DNA of 64,000 bases from Comamonas sp. Y33R10-2 (GCF_019355935.1 NZ_CP079925.1:1736001-1800000); one strand, 5' to 3'. Shown: positions 38,232 through 47,699, counted from the stretch's first letter. Numbers and translations: made by a program. The notes: generated from the sequence alone by a model not told the origin.

Positions 38232-39152
38232 ATGTCTTCAACCATGTCTCTTGATATCAAGCGCCGCTCGGCGACCACAACTCCTGCGCCAAGCCAACGC
38301 GAAGCGTATAGCGGTGAAGTCGCCAAGCTGATCGACGTCTCCAAATGCATTGGCTGCAAAGCTTGCCAAACCGCATGTATGGAGTGGAACGACCTGCGCG
38401 ACGAAGTCGGCACTTTGGCTGCTGGCGTTTATGACAACCCGACCGACCTCACGGCCGATTCGTGGACTGTCATGCGCTTTACCGAGTACGAAAACGAAGC
38501 TACAGGCAATCTGGAGTGGCTGATCCGCAAGGACGGCTGCATGCACTGCGAAGACCCAGGCTGCTTGAAGGCTTGCCCTTCGCCTGGCGCTATCGTCCAA
38601 TATGCCAATGGCATCGTGGACTTCCAGCAAGACCAGTGCGTGGGCTGCGGCTACTGCGTGACCGGCTGTCCGTTCAACATTCCACGCATCTCCAAGAAGG
38701 ACAACAAGGCGTACAAGTGCACCTTGTGTTCGGACCGCGTGGCTGTTGGCCAGGAACCTGCCTGCGTCAAGACCTGCCCTACAGGCGCTATCCAGTTCGG
38801 CACTAAAGATGCCATGAAGGAACAAGCGTCTCGTCGTGTCGTGGACCTGAAGGAACGCGGCTACGAAAAGGCTGGCCTGTACGACCCAGCAGGTGTGGGC
38901 GGCACACACGTGATGTATGTTCTGCATCACGCGGACAAGCCTTCGCTGTACAAGGGCCTGCCGGACGATCCGTCCATCAGCCCCATGGTCGCGCTGTGGA
39001 AGGGTGTTGCCAAGCCTCTGGCTTTGGCCGCACTCGGCGCAGCCGCCGTTGGTAGCTTCTTCCACTACATCACCAAGGGCCCTATGGAAGTGCCTGAGGA
39101 GCTGGAAGAGGAAGAAAACCGTGCAGCCAAGCGTGAGGAGGATCGCACATGA
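38232..39152 (+). CDS. fdnH: Formate dehydrogenase iron-sulfur subunit
   Basis: Electron-transfer subunit of 306 residues. Four [4Fe-4S] ferredoxin motifs are visible in order: [38 protein letters not shown] and CTLCSDR with CVKTCP. A single membrane helix near the C-terminus (about 262-282) anchors it, as in E. coli FdnH (294 residues), and a charged Glu/Arg tail follows. It passes electrons from fdnG to the cytochrome b subunit. It starts 10 bp after fdnG (AAGGAG just before) and overlaps fdnI by 4 bp. Confidence 0.96.
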   Translation: MSSTMSLDIKRRSATTTPAPSQREAYSGEVAKLIDVSKCIGCKACQTACMEWNDLRDEVGTLAAGVYDNPTDLTADSWTVMRFTEYENEATGNLEWLIRKDGCMHCEDPGCLKACPSPGAIVQYANGIVDFQQDQCVGCGYCVTGCPFNIPRISKKDNKAYKCTLCSDRVAVGQEPACVKTCPTGAIQFGTKDAMKEQASRRVVDLKERGYEKAGLYDPAGVGGTHVMYVLHHADKPSLYKGLPDDPSISPMVALWKGVAKPLALAALGAAAVGSFFHYITKGPMEVPEELEEEENRAAKREEDRT

Positions 39153-39778
39153 GCACCCGTAAATCTCGTGACATCGTCCGTTACACCGCCGGTGAGCGCA
39201 TCAACCACTGGGTAGTAGCTATCAGCTTTGTGCTGCTGGCTCTGTCCGGTCTGGCGTTCTTCCACCCCTCGTTCTTCTTTATGACGAACTTGTTCGGTGG
39301 TGGTCCTTGGACCCGTATCTTGCACCCCTACATCGGCGTCGTAATGGCCGTCGGCTTTGTCTTGATGTTCTTCCGCTTCTGGCAGCTGAACATCATCAAA
39401 CAACGCGATGTGGAATGGCTCAAGAACGTCGGCGCGCTGGTCAATGGTGACCATGACAAAATGCCACCCGTTGAGAAATACAACGGCGGCCAGAAGGTTC
39501 TCTTTTGGTTGTTGGTGGCGTGCATGCTTGGCCTGACGGTCACTGGTGTGCTGATGTGGCGCTCTTGGTGGAACCTCCCCGTGACCGTTGTTCGCATCGG
39601 CTCTTTGGTGCATGCCATCAGCGCGTTTGGCCTGATCGGTCTGATCATTGCGCATATTTATGCCGCGATCTGGACCAAGGGCACCATCCGCGCCATGACT
39701 CGCGGAACTGTGACTCGTGCTTGGGCACGTTACCACCACCCCTTGTGGTTCAACAAGGTCACCGGAAAAGACAAGTAA
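39149..39778 (+). CDS. fdnI: Formate dehydrogenase cytochrome b556 subunit
   Basis: Membrane subunit of 209 residues with four predicted helices, diheme cytochrome b of the FdnI/FdoI family. Signatures are [43 protein letters not shown] and the late [17 protein letters not shown], whose His residues are the heme-ligand candidates. It hands electrons to the quinone pool. Its start overlaps the fdnH stop (ATGA), so translation is probably coupled. Confidence 0.95.
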   Translation: MSTRKSRDIVRYTAGERINHWVVAISFVLLALSGLAFFHPSFFFMTNLFGGGPWTRILHPYIGVVMAVGFVLMFFRFWQLNIIKQRDVEWLKNVGALVNGDHDKMPPVEKYNGGQKVLFWLLVACMLGLTVTGVLMWRSWWNLPVTVVRIGSLVHAISAFGLIGLIIAHIYAAIWTKGTIRAMTRGTVTRAWARYHHPLWFNKVTGKDK

Positions 39779-39815
39779 TTGCCTTAGTCGGTTTCAGGCC
39801 TTGCGCCTGAATGAA

Positions 39816-39846
39816 GCCGCCGACCTCCATCATGGTGGTCGGCGGC
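39816..39846 (+). terminator. Strong hairpin between fdnI and fdhE
   Basis: Perfect 10-bp stem GCCGCCGACC / GGTCGGCGGC with an inner CCA/TGG pairing, 37 bp after fdnI. The T-rich stretch after it is broken (ATTTACTTTTT), so it may be a partial terminator, or an RNA-stability hairpin that separates high fdnGHI from low fdhE expression. Confidence 0.6.
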
Positions 39847-39868
39847 CATTTACTTTTTGGGAATGAAT

Positions 39869-40834
39869 ATGCAACGCATCCTGCAACCCGGTGAAATTGA
39901 AGCACTGGATCACACCAGCTTTCCCCGTATCTTGCTGCCTCAAGTTAGTAGCTTGTTCGCTGAACGCGCTGCACGCCTGCGCCAACTGGCCGATGGCAAT
40001 CCCATTGCCGACTACCTACTGTTCGTCGCGCAAATCATGGACGCACAGCACAAAGCTGTTGCCGGCCTAGAAGTTACTGCCCCTGATGCAGAGCTCATCG
40101 CCCGCGCACAGGCGCACTCCATGCCTTTGCTGCCCGCTGTCGACACCATCGACGCCGTTTGGCAAACCGTGCTGGACAATATGCTCGACACGCTGCAAGG
40201 CAGCGAAGGCCTGCCCGCGCCGCTGCAGCCCCTGCTCCAAGAGCTGCGCGCCCTGGCCCCTGAAGCACGTGCCGACATCGCTAAAAAGCTGCTGCAAAAA
40301 GAAGTTGCCGCCCGCCACGTAGGCATGGCCCCCTTCATCATGGCAGCGCTGCAAGTCACCTTTGCCAAGCGCTCAGCCAACCTCAGCCCCCGCGACGTCC
40401 CTTACACCGACCCCGCCAGCATTTGCCCCATCTGCGCAAGCGAGCCTGTGGCCAGCGTGGTGCGCATCGGCGGCAAGATGGCAGGTCACCGCTACGCACA
40501 TTGCGGCACCTGCGCCTGCGAATGGCATACCGTGCGCGTCAAGTGCACACACTGCGAATCCACCAAGGGCATCCACTACCAGGGCCTTGAAGGTGCTGGC
40601 GAAGAAGTGCTGGCCGAAACCTGCGATGAATGCGGCTGCTACCGCAAAATCGTGAATCAAGAAAAAAATCCCATGGTCGACCCTCTGGCCGACGATTTGG
40701 CCAGCCTTATGCTGGACTTGCTGATGAGCGAGACCGAGTTCCAGCGCGCCAGCCCCAACCCCTTGCTGTTTGTGGCTGTTGCCGAAGAGCAAAACGGCGA
40801 GCTGAACAGCGAACTGGTTGACCCAGCCGCGTAA
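39869..40834 (+). CDS. fdhE: Formate dehydrogenase accessory protein FdhE
   Basis: Cytoplasmic maturation factor of 321 residues, close to E. coli FdhE (309). It carries rubredoxin-like Cys pairs in CPICASEP, CGTCACEW, CTHCEST and CDECGCY, known in FdhE to bind iron and needed for folding or quality control of the respiratory formate dehydrogenase before Tat export. The ATG at 39869 (MQRILQP) has GGGA six bases upstream; the ATG at 39863 is an alternative. Its place between fdnI and selA fits the enzyme it serves. Confidence 0.94.
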   Translation: MQRILQPGEIEALDHTSFPRILLPQVSSLFAERAARLRQLADGNPIADYLLFVAQIMDAQHKAVAGLEVTAPDAELIARAQAHSMPLLPAVDTIDAVWQTVLDNMLDTLQGSEGLPAPLQPLLQELRALAPEARADIAKKLLQKEVAARHVGMAPFIMAALQVTFAKRSANLSPRDVPYTDPASICPICASEPVASVVRIGGKMAGHRYAHCGTCACEWHTVRVKCTHCESTKGIHYQGLEGAGEEVLAETCDECGCYRKIVNQEKNPMVDPLADDLASLMLDLLMSETEFQRASPNPLLFVAVAEEQNGELNSELVDPAA

Positions 40835-40906
40835 ATCAAACGTAAGCCACGCATAAGCCGACACGAGCCGGAAAAAGGCTTACTAAGGCAAACCGCCACC
40901 ATAATG

Positions 40907-40935
40907 AAGGCGGCAGGTGTAAAACCTGCCGCCTT
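40907..40935 (+). terminator. Terminator downstream of fdhE
   Basis: Perfect 12-bp stem AAGGCGGCAGGT / ACCTGCCGCCTT, loop GTAAA, followed by T. It separates fdhE from selA, so selAB probably has its own promoter or relies on read-through. Confidence 0.9.
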
Positions 40936-40965
40936 TTTCATTTCTAAGATTCAGAACCCCTGTCC

Positions 40966-42405
40966 ATGAGCTCTACCGCAGCGACCTTCACCGAAATTTC
41001 GCATCCATCACAGCTGCCCGCCGTGGACAAGGTCTTGCTCACCGCTGAGATGCAGTCCCTGCGCGAGGCTTATGGGCTGCAGGCATGCACCAAGGCCGCA
41101 CGTGACGTACTGACGCAGTTGCGCCAGCAACTGCTGGGCTCAGCCGATCAACCCGGCCAAGCCGTGCAGGCCAGCCTAGCCAGCATTGTGCAAAGCGCCC
41201 AGCGCCAGTTGCAAGAGCGCTTTGCACCCCGCCTGCAACCCGTCATCAACCTCACTGGCACAGTGCTGCACACCAATTTGGGCCGCGCCCTGCTGCCCCA
41301 AGCGGCTATTGATGCGGTGGTGCAAGCCATGAGCGCGCCTGCCAACCTTGAATACGACCTTCAAAGCGGCGGCCGTGGTGACCGCGATGACTTGGTTGAA
41401 TCGCTGATCTGCGAGTTGACCGGCGCAGAAGCTGCAACCGTCGTCAACAACAATGCCGCCGCCGTGCTGCTGGTGCTGTCCACCATGGCCATGGGCAAAG
41501 AGGTCATCGTCTCGCGCGGCGAGTTGGTGGAGATTGGCGGCGCCTTCCGCATCCCTGACGTGATGACCCGCGCGGGTGCCAAGCTGATCGAGGTCGGCAC
41601 CACCAACCGCACGCACGAGAAAGACTATGCAGGCGCCATCAGCGAGCAAACCGGCGCGCTGATGAAGGTGCATTGCAGCAACTACGCCATCACTGGCTTT
41701 ACCAAAGCCGTAAGCGACGCCGATGTAGCGCGCATTGCGCACGAGCACCAACTGCCCATGATCGTCGACCTGGGCAGCGGCACTCTGATCGATATGCGTG
41801 ACTGGGGCCTGCCCTATGAAGTCACAGTGCGTGAAACAGTCGAATCCGGCGCCGACATCGTTACTTTCAGCGGCGACAAGCTGCTGGGCGGCCCGCAGGC
41901 CGGCATCATCGTGGGCAAAAAAGAGCTGATTGCGCAGATCAAAAAAAACCCTCTCAAGCGTGCCCTGCGAGTAGGCAAAATCACGCTGGCCGCGCTAGAG
42001 CCCACGCTGCGCCTATACCTCAACCCCGAAAAATTGGCCGAGGAACTGACCACGCTGCGCCTGTTCACCCGCAAAGCGGCCGATATGCAGGCCCAAGCCG
42101 AGCAGTTGCAGCCTTTGCTTCAGCAAGCCTTGGGCCAAGGCTTTGTGGTGGAGACCGCTGCCATGAACAGCCAAATTGGCAGCGGCGCCCTACCCATTGA
42201 AAACCTGCCCAGCTTTGGGCTGAAAATTTACCCTGTCAGCGGCAAGCAGGCCGGTCGTCAGCTCACCCAACTCGAAGCGCGCTTTCGCACCCTGCCGCGC
42301 CCCGTCATTGGCCGCCTGCATGACGATGCTTTCTGGCTAGACCTGCGCTGCCTTGAAAGCGCTGCACAAGCCTTGTTTATCGAACAGCTTGCGCAACTAG
42401 GCTAA
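40966..42405 (+). CDS. selA: L-seryl-tRNA(Sec) selenium transferase
   Basis: PLP enzyme of 479 residues (E. coli 463) that turns Ser-tRNA(Sec) into Sec-tRNA(Sec) using selenophosphate. The PLP Lys is Lys305 in FSGDKLLGGPQAG. Other signatures are NLTGTVLHTNLGRALL near 95-110, NNNAAAVLLVL near 161-171 and VDLGSGTLID near 277-286. It lies 31 bp after the fdhE terminator and upstream of selB. Confidence 0.97.
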   Translation: MSSTAATFTEISHPSQLPAVDKVLLTAEMQSLREAYGLQACTKAARDVLTQLRQQLLGSADQPGQAVQASLASIVQSAQRQLQERFAPRLQPVINLTGTVLHTNLGRALLPQAAIDAVVQAMSAPANLEYDLQSGGRGDRDDLVESLICELTGAEAATVVNNNAAAVLLVLSTMAMGKEVIVSRGELVEIGGAFRIPDVMTRAGAKLIEVGTTNRTHEKDYAGAISEQTGALMKVHCSNYAITGFTKAVSDADVARIAHEHQLPMIVDLGSGTLIDMRDWGLPYEVTVRETVESGADIVTFSGDKLLGGPQAGIIVGKKELIAQIKKNPLKRALRVGKITLAALEPTLRLYLNPEKLAEELTTLRLFTRKAADMQAQAEQLQPLLQQALGQGFVVETAAMNSQIGSGALPIENLPSFGLKIYPVSGKQAGRQLTQLEARFRTLPRPVIGRLHDDAFWLDLRCLESAAQALFIEQLAQLG

Positions 42406-42464
42406 CAACCTCCTATGCCTACCTAGGCCTGCCAGCCCACGCACACTTGATACAAAAATGCCTT

Positions 42465-42490
42465 GCAGTGCTTGATACATAAGCACTAGC
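42465..42490. repeat. Palindromic dispersed repeat (REP-like), copy B
   Basis: Stem GC-AGTGCTT / AAGCACT-A-GC with loop GATACAT, followed by AGCTATCAAAA. It shares the AGTGCTT and CTAGCAGC cores with the copy at 27786-27818. It lies in the 110-bp selA-selB gap. Confidence 0.65.
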
Positions 42491-42515
42491 AGCTATCAAA
42501 ATAAGACTAGCACCC

Positions 42516-44441
42516 ATGATTATCGGAACCGCAGGCCATATCGACCACGGCAAGACCACCCTAGTTCGCGCGCTTACCGGCGTAGAGACTGATCGCCTTA
42601 AGGAAGAGAAAGCCCGCGGCATTTCCATCGAACTGGGCTATGCCTACAGCCCGCTGCCCAACGGTGATGTTCTGGGCATCATCGACGTGCCCGGCCACGA
42701 AAAATTCGTGCATACCATGGCTGCAGGGGCCGTGGGCATTGACCATGCCCTACTCGTCGTCGCCGCCGATGACGGCGTGATGCCGCAAACCATAGAGCAC
42801 CTAGAAATACTGCAACTACTGGGCGTCAAGCGCGGCACCGTCGCGCTGACCAAGGCCGACCGTGTACTGCCCGAGCGCCTGGCCGATGTGCGCCGCGAAA
42901 TTAACGCCATCCTTTCGGTCACAGCGCTAGCAGACAGCCCCATCTTTGAGACCAACGCCGCACAAGCCGATAACGCAGGCGTACAAGCCCTGCGCGAGCA
43001 TTTGCATGTGCAGGCCCAAATGATGACTGCCCGCCCACAAGGCGGCCTGTTCAGACTGGCTGTTGATCGCGCTTTTACCCTGCCCGGCCAAGGCACCGTG
43101 GTCACCGGCACCGTCTTCAACGGCCAAGTCAAAGTGGGCGACACCTTGGTGCACTCGGCCAGCGGCCAAGCCGTGCGAGTGCGCAGCATTCATGCCCAAA
43201 ACCAAAGCAGTGATGTGGGAGTGGCCGGCCAACGCTGCGCACTGAACATCGCAGGTCTTGCCAAAGAAGATATCGAGCGCGGCGACTGGATCATGGATGC
43301 GCACCTGCTGCAAGCCACAGATCGCATGGACATCCATCTGCACCTGCTCAGCGAAGCCCCAGCGCTTGCGCAGTGGACGGCCGTACATGCACACCTTGGC
43401 ACCAAACGCACCACCGGCCATATTGCCTTGCTGCAAGACACAGCGATTGAGCCAGGTACCGAGACCCGAGTGCAACTGGTACTGGATGCACCCGTGCTCA
43501 CCCTCCCCGGCGACCGACTCATTTTGCGCAATGCCCAAGCCAGCCGCACCATTGCAGGCGGCATGGTGCTTGACCCCTACGCCCCCGCCCGCAAGCGCCG
43601 CAGCCCCGAGCGCATGGCATATCTTGACGCGCTAGAGCAGCTCATCACGCGCCAAGATTTTTCGGCACTGATTGCACAAGCACCGCATGGCATCGCCCGC
43701 TCGCAACTCATGCGCTTAAGCGGCCATGCGCTAAGCGACAACGGTATCAGCCACACCATTCAATTGCCCACCGCTAACGGCGATGCACTGCTCATCGGTG
43801 AGCAACGCTGGCAGCAGTTGCAAGCGCAGGTATTCGAAAGCCTGAGTCGCTTTCACGAAAAGTCGCCAGATGAGCCCGGCGTTAACGCCGCCCGTCTGCG
43901 CCGCATGGCTTTGCCCGGCCTGCAACATGCCAGTTACGACGCGCTCTATCAAGGGCTGATCGATTCCCTGCTGATGCAAAAACAACTCAGCAGCACTGGG
44001 GCATGGCTGCACCTGCCGCAGCACAGCGTCCAGCTTAGCAGTGCCGAGCAGACGCTGGCCGAAAAACTTCTGCCCGCCATCACCGAAGCCCGCTTCGATC
44101 CACCTTGGGTGCGCGATTTGGCCAGCGACCACAGCGCAGGCGAAGAAGTCGTACGCCAATTGCTCAAAAAGCTCTCGCGTCAAGGCTTGGTGTTTCAGGT
44201 GGTCAAAGACTTGTTTTATGCGCCAGAGCGTATGGATGAATTGGCAGCCTTGAGTGCTGAGATTGCCGCCCAAAATCCCAACAGCGAGATCGAAGCCCGC
44301 GCCTTTCGCGATGCCACGGGCCTAGGCCGCAAACGCGCCATTCAGATTCTTGAGTTCTTCGACCGCATAGGCTATACCCGCCGCGTGCGTGATGCCCACC
44401 TGCTGCGCCCCGATGTGCAATGGAAAAGCTCTGTGCTTTGA
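42516..44441 (+). CDS. selB: Selenocysteine-specific elongation factor SelB
   Basis: Specialised translation GTPase of 641 residues (E. coli 614) that brings Sec-tRNA(Sec) to UGA codons followed by a SECIS hairpin. The N-terminal GTPase has [10 protein letters not shown] (7-16), [11 protein letters not shown] and TKADR. EF-Tu-like domains II and III follow to about residue 350, and a C-terminal part of winged helices (from about 370) binds the [27 protein letters not shown] near the end is typical. It is followed by the tRNA(Sec) gene. Confidence 0.97.
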   Translation: MIIGTAGHIDHGKTTLVRALTGVETDRLKEEKARGISIELGYAYSPLPNGDVLGIIDVPGHEKFVHTMAAGAVGIDHALLVVAADDGVMPQTIEHLEILQLLGVKRGTVALTKADRVLPERLADVRREINAILSVTALADSPIFETNAAQADNAGVQALREHLHVQAQMMTARPQGGLFRLAVDRAFTLPGQGTVVTGTVFNGQVKVGDTLVHSASGQAVRVRSIHAQNQSSDVGVAGQRCALNIAGLAKEDIERGDWIMDAHLLQATDRMDIHLHLLSEAPALAQWTAVHAHLGTKRTTGHIALLQDTAIEPGTETRVQLVLDAPVLTLPGDRLILRNAQASRTIAGGMVLDPYAPARKRRSPERMAYLDALEQLITRQDFSALIAQAPHGIARSQLMRLSGHALSDNGISHTIQLPTANGDALLIGEQRWQQLQAQVFESLSRFHEKSPDEPGVNAARLRRMALPGLQHASYDALYQGLIDSLLMQKQLSSTGAWLHLPQHSVQLSSAEQTLAEKLLPAITEARFDPPWVRDLASDHSAGEEVVRQLLKKLSRQGLVFQVVKDLFYAPERMDELAALSAEIAAQNPNSEIEARAFRDATGLGRKRAIQILEFFDRIGYTRRVRDAHLLRPDVQWKSSVL

Positions 44442-44623
44442 ACTTAATACTCCTCAGACCTGTAGTCCATACGGTACTTCGGGTGCTTGCTATCAAATTA
44501 GCAAAAATTAAACGCTCTTGAGAACGAGGCTATCTCAACAATTGGCGCAATCACCACCCAATTGCTCGCTACAATCACTCTTCTATCTTCTACAAGAGTT
44601 GCACGTACAATTTTTGTGTAAAA

Positions 44624-44719
44624 GGAAGGCAATCGTGCCCGGTGGTGCGGCCGGGCTTCAAACCCGGTGAGGGGTGTCAGTCACTCCTGGGTTGGTTCGA
44701 CTCCAGCTGTCTTCCGCCA
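44624..44719 (+). tRNA. selC: tRNA-Sec (anticodon UCA)
   Basis: Ninety-six-base tRNA with encoded CCA (44717-44719) and discriminator G. The acceptor stem is 8 bp (GGAAGGCA with TGTCTTCC, one G-T), and the T stem is 5 bp around TTCGACT, giving the 13-bp acceptor-T stack typical of bacterial tRNA-Sec. The anticodon loop is CTTCAAA with TCA at 44658-44660, and there is a long variable arm. TACAAT at 44606-44611 is placed as a -10 box for its own promoter. A terminator follows at once. Confidence 0.95.
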
Positions 44720-44726
44720 GAATTTC

Positions 44727-44755
44727 AAAGCCTTGGTTACTAAAACCAAGGCTTT
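44727..44755 (+). terminator. Terminator of selC
   Basis: Perfect 12-bp stem AAAGCCTTGGTT / AACCAAGGCTTT with loop ACTAA and T-run, 7 bases after the tRNA 3' end. Confidence 0.92.
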
Positions 44756-44879
44756 TTTATTGCCTAAGTGATACAGCTTGGTGATACATCCAAGTGACTC
44801 ATTCATGAGCAATGACCGGGCGACTAGGCTCACGGGATTCGCTTCAACGCCACTAATCAGTGGCTGCAGTACCAAGTTT

Positions 44880-45614
44880 TTACCTGTCTTTGAGATGTTC
44901 CGTAAGCAGCGGGTGTTGCTCGAATTCACTCTCAACTGCCTCATGAACTGAGTGGCGTACAAGCGACTCCAACTCATCACGCAGATGCAGCACGAGCGAG
45001 CGAGTTTGCGCCTCCACAACCTGCTCAATCGCTGCTTTAAGTCGCTGCTCCAGCACCAAGTCAATACGCTGCATTAGGCGGTTGACCAATTGCTCTTCAG
45101 AGATACTTGCCGCAAATGCAGTCGGTATCTCTGAATCAGGTGAGGCTGTCAATTGAGATGGCTTAGGCGTACCCGCTGCTTCTACTTCGTCAAGCTCACC
45201 GTTTACATCCACCTCATTGGCCGGCAAATCCGGAACTTCAATCAGTGCAGCAGCTTGATTGCTAGCAGGCTCTACTTCTGCACTCTGCGCAAATGGCTGC
45301 TGAGGTGGCAATGACTCGGGTAACGGCGGTAGCTCATGCGGAATAGATGCAGCTTGACCGCGCACATAAAGACCGTCTGCCAACCACGGGGAGTGAAACG
45401 AAGCTCTCGGCTTGGGTGCGGTACTTTCATGCGACTCTGGCTGGGTCAGCACACGGGCCACTTGGTTTATTGACTCCTCCAGCGCAGAGCTGCTCTCACT
45501 GTGTTCACCAGCATGGGCGGAGGAGTCATCTGCTGCTTCTGGAGCAGCAGCCGGGGCAACCTCTTCAGTTAGCGTAGGAATGAAACGAGGAGGAGTCTTG
45601 GATGATGAATTCAT
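44880..45614 (-). CDS. Disordered protein of unknown function downstream of holC
   Basis: Predicted cytoplasmic protein of 244 residues with no signal peptide or membrane helix. Residues 1 to about 165 are Pro/Glu/Ala/Ser-rich and acidic, so probably disordered. The C-terminal 75 residues (from about SEEQLVNRLMQRIDLVLEQR) look like a compact amphipathic helix set, perhaps an oligomerisation module. I do not recognise a family. It starts 3 bases after the holC stop, so the two are probably co-translated, after pepA. Confidence 0.75.
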   Translation of the reverse strand: MNSSSKTPPRFIPTLTEEVAPAAAPEAADDSSAHAGEHSESSSALEESINQVARVLTQPESHESTAPKPRASFHSPWLADGLYVRGQAASIPHELPPLPESLPPQQPFAQSAEVEPASNQAAALIEVPDLPANEVDVNGELDEVEAAGTPKPSQLTASPDSEIPTAFAASISEEQLVNRLMQRIDLVLEQRLKAAIEQVVEAQTRSLVLHLRDELESLVRHSVHEAVESEFEQHPLLTEHLKDR

Positions 45615-45617
45615 GGT

Positions 45618-46049
45618 TTAACCCTTGAGATTCAGATCATGTCGAACAATAGCAAAACCGCGCGCTTCGTAGTCGCGCCAGCGCGTACGTGCCTCTTGGC
45701 GGTCCATTTCGTCACTTGAAGAAACAATTTCCACCACGCGCTCAAAGCGCTCAAAACCTTCTGGGATCTGCGGCGTTAGATTCACAAGCACATTGTGGTG
45801 TGGCAAGTCTTGCAGCTGCGCTGCTAGCACGATAGGAGACACCGCGAGCAACTCTCCCCCATCTGCCGCAGTGGCATGGGCGAGAAAGTCTGTCGAAGAC
45901 ACACTCCAAAGCCTCGCTGAAAGCCGAGTCAACACAGCTTCATCGCCAACGACAACCAAACGCGCGCCATGACGCAAGGCCTTGCGTGCAAATCGGCACA
46001 CATAGCCCAGCTTGTCTGGCGCATTGAAATGAAAGGCAATTTCTGTCAC
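45618..46049 (-). CDS. holC: DNA polymerase III chi subunit
   Basis: Chi subunit of the clamp-loader complex, 143 residues (E. coli 147). Family signs are FHFNAPDKLGYVCRFARKAL near the start (AFHF, then a Cys-containing helix), WSVSSTDFLAHA, SPIVLA and LVNLTPQIPEGFERFERVVEIV. Chi links the clamp loader to SSB and, in E. coli, also partners the YoaA helicase. The pepA-holC order on the minus strand is the same as in many proteobacteria. Confidence 0.94.
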   Translation of the reverse strand: MTEIAFHFNAPDKLGYVCRFARKALRHGARLVVVGDEAVLTRLSARLWSVSSTDFLAHATAADGGELLAVSPIVLAAQLQDLPHHNVLVNLTPQIPEGFERFERVVEIVSSSDEMDRQEARTRWRDYEARGFAIVRHDLNLKG

Positions 46050-46101
46050 ATCACTTGCAGCTGGCGGTAGCTTGTTTCCAAGCCACGCCAGCCGACTTCC
46101 T

Positions 46102-47676
46102 TTAAGCCGATGCCTTGGCTGTAGTGCGACGCGAAGCCGCTGGTTTGACTGGGCTCTTTCGGGCTGCTGAACGAGCTGCCGTGGTGGTCTTGACAGACTT
46201 AACTACCTTGACCACTTTGACTGCCTTTGCAGGAGACTTCGCCTGAGCCAGCAAGTATTGCAGCAGCAAGCCCACGGGACGACCGGTCGCGCCCTTGGCC
46301 GCGCCGCTCTTCCAAGCGGTACCCGCGATATCCAAGTGTGCCCAAGGAATGTCGCCGACAAACTTTTGCAAGAATTTAGCGGCTGTCACCGCACCGCCAG
46401 CACGACCGGCCACATTGCCCATGTCGGCAAAATTGCTCTTGAGACCGTCCGCGTACTCGTCGTCCAGCGGCATGCGCCAGCAAGGGTCCAGCGCCGCATC
46501 ACCCGCGCTTTGCAGCGAGGCAGCCAGCTCGTCATTGGTAGAGAACAGACCACTGCGCAGGCCGCCCAAAGCGATCACGCAAGCACCGGTGAGCGTGGCC
46601 ATATCAACGAGGGCGGTGGGCTTAAAACGTGCAGCGTAATGCAGTGCATCGCACAACACCAAACGGCCTTCAGCGTCCGTGTTCAAAATTTCAATGGTCT
46701 GGCCACTCATGCTGGTAACCACATCACCGGGCTTGACGGCAGCGCCATCGGGCATGTTTTCGCAAGCGGGGATCAAACCCACCACATTGATGGCAGGCTG
46801 CAGCTTAGCCAAAGACTGGAACACACCAAGCACGCTGGCTGCGCCGCCCATGTCGTACTTCATCTCATCCATCTCAGCGGCAGGCTTAATCGAGATACCG
46901 CCGGTATCAAAAGTAATGCCCTTGCCCACCAGCACAATCGGCGCATCGGTCTTAGCCGCGCCGTTGTAGTGCAGCTCAATCAAGCGCAGCGGCTCACGCG
47001 AGCCTTGAGCTACGGCCATGAAAGCACCCATACCCAACTTTGCCACTTCGGCCGGGCCATGAATCTTGCACGTCATGCGCGCTGCCTTGGCAATGCTCTT
47101 GGCGGCATTGGCCAGCATCGTGGGGGTGGAATAGTTAGCGGGGCGGTTAGCCCATTCACGCGCCACAGCCACACCTTCTTGCTGCGCCACGGCGGTCTCA
47201 AAAGCGGCGCTCAAAGCAGCGTTTTTCGAAGTAACACCCAGCACTACTTTGGTCAGAGTAATCGGCTTGGCTTTCGATTTGGTATGGGTATACAGGTAAG
47301 TCGCATCAGCCAAGGCCTGCACGGCAGCAGCTGCGACTTGCGCGCTGGCCTCAAAAGCTAGACTGACCACCGCCTTGGCAACACCCTCGGACTTGAGCGC
47401 TACAGCGCAGCCAGCCAAAGCGTTGCGCACTTCTTTTGCCGTGCCTGCGCCCACGCCCAGCAGCACGACTCGGCGAGCAGCAATTGCGGGCACTTGGTAC
47501 AAAGCCAATTGTTTGCCGCAAGACAGGGCAAAATCACCCTGTTTGATTGCATGAGCTGCCATGGCGCCCAATGCATCGCTACCCAAGGCAGCCTGCGCGG
47601 AAACCAGCACCAGCAGCAGATCACATTTTTCGCGTGCCGCGGCTGCTGCGGTCAGAGCCTTCAGTTCAAAGTTCAT
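46102..47676 (-). CDS. pepA: Leucyl aminopeptidase PepA with basic C-terminal tail
   Basis: M17 metallo-aminopeptidase of 524 residues. The metal and active-site motifs are ITFDTGGISIKP, DEMKYDMGGAASVLG and NTDAEGRLVL. The catalytic domain ends near residue 478 with LLLQYLLAQ. A further 46 residues then hold 9 Lys, 4 Arg and no acidic residue, with repeated KVVKVVKSVK and AARKSPVKPAASRRT text like a histone H1 tail; E. coli PepA (503) lacks this. E. coli PepA also binds DNA, so the tail may add DNA binding, which is inference. The start at 47676 has AAGGA upstream and lies 23 bp from divergent lptF. Confidence 0.95.
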   Translation of the reverse strand: MNFELKALTAAAAAREKCDLLLVLVSAQAALGSDALGAMAAHAIKQGDFALSCGKQLALYQVPAIAARRVVLLGVGAGTAKEVRNALAGCAVALKSEGVAKAVVSLAFEASAQVAAAAVQALADATYLYTHTKSKAKPITLTKVVLGVTSKNAALSAAFETAVAQQEGVAVAREWANRPANYSTPTMLANAAKSIAKAARMTCKIHGPAEVAKLGMGAFMAVAQGSREPLRLIELHYNGAAKTDAPIVLVGKGITFDTGGISIKPAAEMDEMKYDMGGAASVLGVFQSLAKLQPAINVVGLIPACENMPDGAAVKPGDVVTSMSGQTIEILNTDAEGRLVLCDALHYAARFKPTALVDMATLTGACVIALGGLRSGLFSTNDELAASLQSAGDAALDPCWRMPLDDEYADGLKSNFADMGNVAGRAGGAVTAAKFLQKFVGDIPWAHLDIAGTAWKSGAAKGATGRPVGLLLQYLLAQAKSPAKAVKVVKVVKSVKTTTAARSAARKSPVKPAASRRTTAKASA

Positions 47677-47699
47677 AATCGGTGTTTTCCTTTTAGCCA

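Noticed and set aside
37052..38413. 453-codon minus-strand ORF
   Set aside because: Antisense of fdnG and fdnH.
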